DNA of 23,820 bases from a virus. The DNA lies in the IMG/VR virus record IMGVR_UViG_3300021090_000001, positions 64,001 to 87,820 of that record. One strand, 5' to 3'. The notes under the pieces were generated by a model. It saw nothing but the letters and a program-made list of their open reading frames with translations. It was not told the DNA's origin and made no database searches. This document shows positions 19,634 through 23,820 of this stretch, one piece after another. The translations under genes and the position numbers were made by a program. The number at the start of each line of letters is the position of its first letter. Position 1 is the stretch's first letter.

Positions 19634-20088
19634 CGATTCTCAAGGACGGGCGTACCTATGACACTCTCGAAAACTTCCAATGGCCGTTCCTGGTTTGCGG
19701 CCCTGGTGACGGCAAGCCTGTCCCGGATGCGAAGTGCTGGGATCAGAAAGAGATCGTCGTTGGCGAGGAAACGTACATCCGCCGACGATGGTCTTCGGTT
19801 GGCGCCCCTGCTCGGGTCGTCTGCTTCGTTGCGAAAAAACTGCCGAAAGAGCGGTATTGGCCTTACCAGCTTCACCGTCGTATCTACAACTCGCATCCCG
19901 AGTTGGCAAAGATGGGCACGATCCTCATTGACACCAAGACCAAGCAAACCCACGTCGCTGACCTCGACCTGGATCGAGATGCTGAAGAGTTCGGGCCAAC
20001 CGGGCGCGGCGTCGCTGGTCGAGAGGGCGATGAGTCCGCGACACCGAGAAGAAGCAGCGCTGATGAAAGCCGCAAAAGCGACACTTAG
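19630..20088 (+). CDS. unknown 152-residue protein
   Basis: GTG 19630 is in a GTGA overlap. The product contains two Cys in FLVCGPGDGKPVPDAKCW, then beta strands EEIVVGEETYIRRRW-type (read in parts) and ARVVCFVAKKLPKERYWPYQ, and a Gly/Arg/Ser-rich tail of about 30 residues that looks disordered. The Y-W-P-Y-Q-L-H-R-R segment is basic and aromatic. The next gene follows after 15 bp with its own SD. Unknown family. Confidence 0.68.
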   Translation: MTILKDGRTYDTLENFQWPFLVCGPGDGKPVPDAKCWDQKEIVVGEETYIRRRWSSVGAPARVVCFVAKKLPKERYWPYQLHRRIYNSHPELAKMGTILIDTKTKQTHVADLDLDRDAEEFGPTGRGVAGREGDESATPRRSSADESRKSDT

Positions 20089-20103
20089 AAAGAAGGAGTA
20101 ACG

Positions 20104-20382
20104 ATGCCCCAGAAGGTTCCCGCCAAAGAGGTCAGCACCGCCGACATGGTGGAGATGATTCTCAGGTACGTCGAGTACCTGGGTGGCATCGTCGCCTTCG
20201 TGCGCAAGGATTCTGACGGTACGAACGAATGGGTGATCGCGGCCGAGTTCGGCAAGGAGGCAGAGGACAGCCCGATGGTCGGCGGGGGGGCCTACGGGTC
20301 AGGCCCCGACCTTCGGGTCGCAGTCGAACAGGTCGCCAGCGACTGCGGGCTGATCGAGCGCGAGGAGGCGAGTGGTGACTGA
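20104..20382 (+). CDS. unknown 92-residue protein
   Basis: ATG 20104 follows AAGGAG at normal spacing. The product starts with a helix VSTADMVEMILRYVEYLGGI, a strand VAFVRKDSDGTNEWVIAAEF and a Gly-rich turn VGGGAYGSG, and ends in a helix LRVAVEQVASDCGLIEREE. It is soluble with a small alpha/beta look. The start of the next gene lies just before its stop. Unknown function. Confidence 0.7.
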   Translation: MPQKVPAKEVSTADMVEMILRYVEYLGGIVAFVRKDSDGTNEWVIAAEFGKEAEDSPMVGGGAYGSGPDLRVAVEQVASDCGLIEREEASGD

Positions 20383-21097
20383 ACTTCGCTCCGACCTGCC
20401 GCCGCTGCCCGACCGCATCGCCAGGCTCCCGGTCCATCGCGGCTTCCCGGTGCCCTGGTTCGTCACCTGGATGCAGGAGGACGGCACGACCCCATGCGCG
20501 CGCGGTGAAGGCACCCCGGAGTTCAGGGTGATCACGAGCGGCGCCATTCAGGAAGCGGTCAACCGGGGGCTCTGCTGGGTGTGTGGCCAGCGGCTGGGTG
20601 CCTTCAAGACCTTCGTCGCCGGGCCGATGTGCGGGGTCAACCGCAACAGCCAGGAGCCGCCTTGCCACCACGAGTGCGCGGTCTTCTCGGCGATCGCCTG
20701 TCCGTTCCTCTCCAAACCGCAGGCCAAACGCCGCGACGGCAACCTCCCCGAGGGCGGCGGCTTCGCGGGGATCGGGATCGAGCGCAACCCCGGCGTCACG
20801 ATGCTCTGGACGACCAAGAAGTACAGCCTCAAACGTGACCCGAAGGGCGAGCTGCTGATCAACATCGGCGAGCCCGAGAAGGTGGAGTGGATCGCTAAGG
20901 GCCGAGAGGCGACCAGGGAGGAGATCGAGGAGTCGATCGACACCGGCCTGCCGCTGCTGTACGAGATCGCCGACGAGAACGATCGTGAGAGCCGCGCGGA
21001 GGCGCGTGGCGGCACTGTCTTCGACCCGAGGCGAAGCCAACGCGCCCAGCTCGAAAAGGCTGAGACTGTTTTCAGGGAGAGGTTTATCCCGGCGTGA
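20375..21097 (+). CDS. phage-type Cys-rich protein, LPDRIARLPVHRG family
   Basis: GTG 20375 lies 6 bp after GGAGG; GTG 20372 is too close. A 240-residue protein with LPDRIARLPVHRGFPVPWFV near the N-terminus, then C67-WV-C70-G, C86-GVN, C97-HHE-C101 and C109-PF. These blocks match a widespread phage and bacterial hypothetical family with the same Cys/His order, probably metal-binding. The part IERNPGVTMLWTTKKY and the E-x-V-x-W-I-A-x-G-R-E-A-T-R block are also conserved as I recall. Its length fits the family. No enzyme motif is established. Confidence 0.8.
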   Translation: MTELRSDLPPLPDRIARLPVHRGFPVPWFVTWMQEDGTTPCARGEGTPEFRVITSGAIQEAVNRGLCWVCGQRLGAFKTFVAGPMCGVNRNSQEPPCHHECAVFSAIACPFLSKPQAKRRDGNLPEGGGFAGIGIERNPGVTMLWTTKKYSLKRDPKGELLINIGEPEKVEWIAKGREATREEIEESIDTGLPLLYEIADENDRESRAEARGGTVFDPRRSQRAQLEKAETVFRERFIPA

Positions 21098-21134
21098 ACA
21101 TATCGGAAAGTCAAAAACAACCTGAAGGAGAAAC

Positions 21135-21947
21135 GTGCCACCGCAAGAGCTGAAGTTAGGCAAGAAACCACACGTCGAGGACTCGCGCGATCTGATGCTC
21201 GGTCGCTTTCTCGACCTCTCTAGGCTGCCCGTCCCGCCCGAGACCTTCACCTACGCGGGCGTGATCGAGGATGGCGAATGGGGGATGCTGCTCAACGACC
21301 GGCTCGACTCGTGCGCTCCGGCCGGAGCGATCCACTCCCAGCTCGGCCTCTCCCGGATCGGCGACCACAACCCCGACTTCAACGACGCCTGCTGCGAGTT
21401 GGCATACGAGGAAATGGGCGGCTACGTGATCGGCGACCCGGCGACCGATCAGGGCTGCGATCTCCGCGACGTGGCGAAGGTCTGGCAGAAGGTCGGTCTG
21501 GCGGACGCGAGCGGCCATCGCCACCGCTGCGGGTTCTACCTCTGGCTGGAGCCCGGTAACCTGGTCGAGCTGAAGATCGCCACCTACCTGTTCAAAACCG
21601 GGTGCCTCGGCTTTCGGCTCACCCAGAACGCGCAGGAGGCATACTGGGCCGCTGAAGGGGCCGGGACCAAACCCGTCTGGAACTTCGATCCCGCCTCGCC
21701 CGAAGTCGGTGGCCATGCGGTGCCGGAGTTCGGGCCGGTCGAGGAAGGCTGCTGGGACGGCGTCTCCTGGGGCTCCGGGGTGGACATCGCCGACGCCTAT
21801 ATCGAGAACCAGATGGACAGTGGCTTCGTCGTGATCACTCACGCTGACCTCGATGTAACGGGTCAGGTCGAGGGGTTCGACTCGGAGGCCGTGCAAGGCC
21901 ACGTGAAAGCGCTGAAGCGGGAATTCGCCGGGGCGGTCGCGGCCTGA
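21135..21947 (+). CDS. papain-like Cys/His protein, 270 residues
   Basis: GTG 21135 follows AAGGAG. The block LLNDRLDSCAPAGAIHSQ places C60 where papain-fold proteins carry the nucleophile, and VGGHAVPEF places H194 in the usual G-G-H position, followed by SWG (W212). The family I recall (N-D-x-L-x-D-C then G-G-Y-x-x-G-D-P-x-T-D-x-G) occurs in bacteria and phages as putative cysteine-peptidase-like proteins. The Asn of the triad is not obvious in VSWGSG, so activity is uncertain. No signal peptide, so it is likely cytoplasmic. It overlaps the next gene by 1 bp. Confidence 0.8.
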   Translation: MPPQELKLGKKPHVEDSRDLMLGRFLDLSRLPVPPETFTYAGVIEDGEWGMLLNDRLDSCAPAGAIHSQLGLSRIGDHNPDFNDACCELAYEEMGGYVIGDPATDQGCDLRDVAKVWQKVGLADASGHRHRCGFYLWLEPGNLVELKIATYLFKTGCLGFRLTQNAQEAYWAAEGAGTKPVWNFDPASPEVGGHAVPEFGPVEEGCWDGVSWGSGVDIADAYIENQMDSGFVVITHADLDVTGQVEGFDSEAVQGHVKALKREFAGAVAA

Positions 21948-22567
21948 TGGAAGAGAGCCCCGAGTTCACGGTCAAAGCGAACGCCTTGGTGGCGACGCTA
22001 GGTGGCCTTGAGAAATTCCTGGTGGTCGAAACCGCCCCGGAAGTCAGAGCTAAAATAGCCGAGTTGCGCGAGCAGGGTTCGTACAGCCTGGGCGAGGAGG
22101 AGGGGGACCGATCCGGTTTCCTCATCCTCCTGGGGCTCGACATCTATGCCGAAGCCGGTCGGCCCGAGGGTCCGCGCATCGAGCCGTTCGACGTGGGGAT
22201 TCACCCCGGCACCGTCGGCGTAATCCGCGAGGTCACTGACAGCTTCTGGCAGGCACACATCGAAAGCATCGACTCGATGGTCAGGCAGCAGAATTTGCCC
22301 GCTCCGCCGGAGCGTGGGGACATGATCCGCGAGCTGAGGGGAGTCCTCGACAGCATGGGCTTTGCTGTGGTGGGCGGGGGCACGATCGCGCAAGACGCTT
22401 ACGGTATGAAACCTGCCCTTGCCTCCGAGGTTGATCCCGAGACGAAATGCTGCTGTGGGGACAAAGCCTCGGTCCACAGGACAAAAGGCGCTGTCATCGG
22501 TAGCTGCGAGAAGTGCCCGTGCGGTCTGTTTCACACCCACGACACTGAGCCCGAGGGTGGACACTAG
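21947..22567 (+). CDS. unknown protein with C-terminal Cys/His cluster, 206 residues
   Basis: ATG 21947 is in a TGATG overlap. The N-terminal 150 residues are acidic alpha/beta without a known motif. Residues 168-198 have C-C-C-G-x-K-x-x-x-H, then C187-EK-C190-P-C192-G-x-F-H. This follows the pattern C-x-C-G-x(2-6)-H-x(n)-C-x2-C-x-C-x-x-F of small metal-binding tails found in many phage proteins. The zinc site probably stabilises the C-terminus or binds a partner. It overlaps the next gene by 11 bp. Confidence 0.76.
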   Translation: MEESPEFTVKANALVATLGGLEKFLVVETAPEVRAKIAELREQGSYSLGEEEGDRSGFLILLGLDIYAEAGRPEGPRIEPFDVGIHPGTVGVIREVTDSFWQAHIESIDSMVRQQNLPAPPERGDMIRELRGVLDSMGFAVVGGGTIAQDAYGMKPALASEVDPETKCCCGDKASVHRTKGAVIGSCEKCPCGLFHTHDTEPEGGH

Positions 22568-23036
22568 CTTTCGACCAGAGTGGATTGGCCTTCCGGGGTA
22601 CTGGGAGGCCGGTCGGCTCACTGGTGAGGAGAGGAAAATCTGGAACGCCCTCGGCCTGTTCGACGCCGAGACGCTGGAGGAATTCCTTGATGCTCCGATC
22701 GCAGCGATCGAAAAGCGACTGTTTGAAGCAGGGCAACGGGCTAAAAAAGACGACAAATTTACCGACCAGGCCGCCAGGCCCACCTTCGAGTCCGAGAAAG
22801 ACGAACGCTTACTCCTAACGCTCGTTATGAAATTCTCGATCGTAGTGGTGATGGCCGAGCGGGAGAGGAAGAGGGAGGAGCTTGAACATGAGCGACGAGT
22901 CGCCGAAACAGGTGCCGCAGGACAAACCCAACTTCCAGATCGCCAAAGCGGCGCTGGAGGCGGCGACGGTGATGGCGGAAGCCCTGGGAGTGGAGGACCT
23001 GACCCAGGTGGTGGTGCTGGTCAAGATGCAGGATGA
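22557..23036 (+). CDS. 159-residue protein whose Gly-rich tail overlaps the next gene
   Basis: GTG 22557 follows CCGAGG. The N-terminal 110 residues look like a real globular protein: RPEWIGLPGYWEAGRLTGEE, a helix ETLEEFLDAPIAAIEKRLFE and then ERLLLTLVMKFSIVVVMAER. From about residue 111 the frame runs 149 nt into the next gene (22888) and encodes a Gly/Asp-rich tail. The next gene has a far stronger start, so either this is a long dual-coding overlap or the true C-terminus was altered by an indel. The globular part is well supported; the tail is not. Confidence 0.6.
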   Translation: MDTSFRPEWIGLPGYWEAGRLTGEERKIWNALGLFDAETLEEFLDAPIAAIEKRLFEAGQRAKKDDKFTDQAARPTFESEKDERLLLTLVMKFSIVVVMAERERKREELEHERRVAETGAAGQTQLPDRQSGAGGGDGDGGSPGSGGPDPGGGAGQDAG

Positions 23037-23184
23037 GGAGGGGCAGATGAATATCTCCAGTCTCTCCACCCAGGAGCAGACGAAACACCTTCATATCCTC
23101 ACCGAGGGGACCCAGCGCTTCGCGAACCAGATCGGGGTCCCGCTGGAGATGATCTATCTCAACACCGCTGATGGGGGTGATTGA
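22888..23184 (+). CDS. unknown 98-residue acidic protein
   Basis: ATG 22888 has GGGAGGAGC 6 bp upstream, one of the best SDs in the right arm. The product has a helix NFQIAKAALEAATVMAEALG, then a strand TQVVVLVKMQDEEGQMNISS and a helix QEQTKHLHILTEGTQRFANQ, ending in PLEMIYLNTADGG. It is a compact alpha/beta protein of unknown family. Half its length overlaps the tail of the 22557 frame. Confidence 0.75.
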   Translation: MSDESPKQVPQDKPNFQIAKAALEAATVMAEALGVEDLTQVVVLVKMQDEEGQMNISSLSTQEQTKHLHILTEGTQRFANQIGVPLEMIYLNTADGGD

Positions 23185-23186
23185 AG

Positions 23187-23396
23187 ATGAAGCTGCCGAT
23201 GCCGACGATGGCCGAAGTGGAGGCATGCGATCCGAACGCCGACACGCTTAAGCTATTGCGATGGCGCACCTTCTGCCCGCTGCCCCAGACGCCCGACGAG
23301 GAGGCCATCGCGATCGCGATCGTCGGCAAGCTGGAGAAGGCGGATAAGACCCATCGCGAGGCCATCGAGACGGCCGTTGGATACGCCGCACGCTAA
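23187..23396 (+). CDS. unknown 69-residue protein
   Basis: ATG 23187 follows GGGGGTGA, 2 bp after the upstream stop. The product begins MKLPMPTMAEVEACDPNADT, then LKLLRWRTFCPLPQTPDEEA, and ends with a helix IAIVGKLEKADKTHREAIE. L-R-W-R-T-F-C-P followed by P-x-T-x-E-E is a pattern I associate with small phage proteins. The last 20 bp overlap the next gene's TTG start. Function unknown. Confidence 0.7.
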   Translation: MKLPMPTMAEVEACDPNADTLKLLRWRTFCPLPQTPDEEAIAIAIVGKLEKADKTHREAIETAVGYAAR

Positions 23397-23691
23397 ACCG
23401 TATGAGGGTGAAACCACGCATGGTGACAATCAGCCGAGGAAAGGCTCGATCTACTGGCGCCCGATCGGCCCGTTGCGCGAGGTCACTCTTTACCCGCTGC
23501 TGTTCGGGTCCGCGCGACTCACCACGGGTCGCCGCGATCAGGACTCCTGGGTGTACGCCTACGACTACCCGGATGAGCAGTCGGGATTCCGGGCGGCCGA
23601 GGATTGGGATGGCGATAGTGACCCCGGCTATGGTTGGATCAGAAAACTGGAAATGGGGAAGGACCGCGTCGAGCGGGAAGTGAAGCTGTGA
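23377..23691 (+). CDS. unknown 104-residue protein
   Basis: The only start that keeps the frame near the upstream gene is TTG 23377, inside it; a weak GAGAC lies before. The product has strands IYWRPIGPLREVTLYPLLFG, then SARLTTGRRDQDSWVYAYDY and ends GYGWIRKLEMGKDRVEREVK. The aromatic, strand-like middle is protein-like. It ends in a GTGA overlap with the last gene. The start is less certain than the body. Confidence 0.65.
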   Translation: MDTPHAKPYEGETTHGDNQPRKGSIYWRPIGPLREVTLYPLLFGSARLTTGRRDQDSWVYAYDYPDEQSGFRAAEDWDGDSDPGYGWIRKLEMGKDRVEREVKL

Positions 23692-23820
23692 GCAAGCGTG
23701 CATCCCGACCCAAGATCCCACCCAAAGCGCTGCGCGATGTGTGGGCGAAGGTGCCCGGCATGAAGGACTGCAAGGGGCTCTGCTCGGACTCCTGCGGGCC
23801 GATCCCGGTGTCGTCGCTGG
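23688..23820 (+). CDS. start of a YkgJ-like Cys-cluster protein; 3' end outside window
   Basis: GTG 23688 is in a GTGA overlap. The visible 44 codons read RDVWAKVPGMKDCKGLCSDS, then CGPIPVSS. Spacing C-x3-C-x3-C-G-P-I is the first half of the cysteine cluster of YkgJ-type putative metal-chelating proteins common in phage genomes; the second half would lie beyond the edge. The basic N-terminus (MSKRASRPKIPPKALR) precedes it. The family assignment rests on this one block. Confidence 0.65.
   Translation, partial: MSKRASRPKIPPKALRDVWAKVPGMKDCKGLCSDSCGPIPVSSL

Noticed and set aside
20030-20101. 23-codon frame overlapping the end of the 19630 gene
   Set aside because: Too short, no clear SD, and the overlapped frame is longer and coupled to its upstream neighbour.
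20162-21250. Minus-strand open frame of 362 codons
   Set aside because: It is antisense to the recognised Cys-rich protein at 20375 and to parts of its neighbours; low-complexity Arg/Pro composition.

Overview
The window is GC-rich, with frequent GTG starts and Shine-Dalgarno sites of the AAGGAG/GGAGG type. It carries about 53 mostly small protein genes packed into two divergent, almost gap-free polycistrons. No tRNA, rRNA, CRISPR array, transposase, integrase or virion structural gene is visible. Several small proteins resemble families I know from actinobacteriophages and their plasmid or prophage relatives (those at 6078, 6604, 11166, 15017, 20375, 21135 and 23688). The best reading is the accessory or early region of a large phage, prophage or phage-like plasmid of an actinobacterial-type host. 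That assignment is inference; the window holds no taxonomic marker.

Left arm (1-8191, minus strand). Reading away from the centre, three short transcription units begin at 8191, 7709 and 7319. The last continues as a chain of coupled small genes down to 2849. It contains two paralogous zinc-ribbon proteins (3959 and 6263), a larger zinc-ribbon protein (3186) and several orphans. After a 239-bp structured gap the arm ends in a MoxR-family AAA+ ATPase (1398-2609) followed by its vWA-domain partner (1-1396, running off the edge). This pair is the only clearly identifiable machine in the window: an ATP-driven, metal-dependent remodelling pair of the RavA-ViaA/CobS-CobT type.

Centre (8192-8853). 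This divergent, gene-free region has an ordered architecture. A twice-repeated block ending in an A-tract and an AT-rich dyad are followed by four copies of a 24-bp element, two in each orientation, arranged head-to-head. GC-rich dyads lie between the copies. It looks like an iteron-type origin, a partition site or a multi-site operator. The first rightward gene (8854) encodes an unrecognised 390-residue protein with a loosely sigma-like layout.

Right arm (8854-23820, plus strand). After two genes and a second gene-free stretch with a long hairpin (10325-10906), more than 30 genes follow. From 12081 onward most are joined by ATGA, GTGA or TGATG overlaps. Most encode 40-260-residue orphans. 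Recognisable features are many zinc-ribbon or Cys-cluster proteins, two single-pass membrane proteins, a winged-helix-like protein, a papain-like Cys/His protein and the start of a YkgJ-like Cys-cluster protein. There is clear internal duplication: a repeated gene junction near 12720/13142, shared modules among the proteins at 12760, 13178 and 15965, and perfect or near-perfect in-frame tandem repeats in the genes at 13825 and 18149.

Regulatory layer. The starts of several units carry long imperfect inverted repeats, three of which have one identical-base mismatch inside the stem. They also carry clusters of the heptamer GCGAACG. The MoxR leader and the 8854 upstream region share an 11-bp box. 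Together these suggest a dedicated, element-encoded regulatory system that I cannot assign to a known family.
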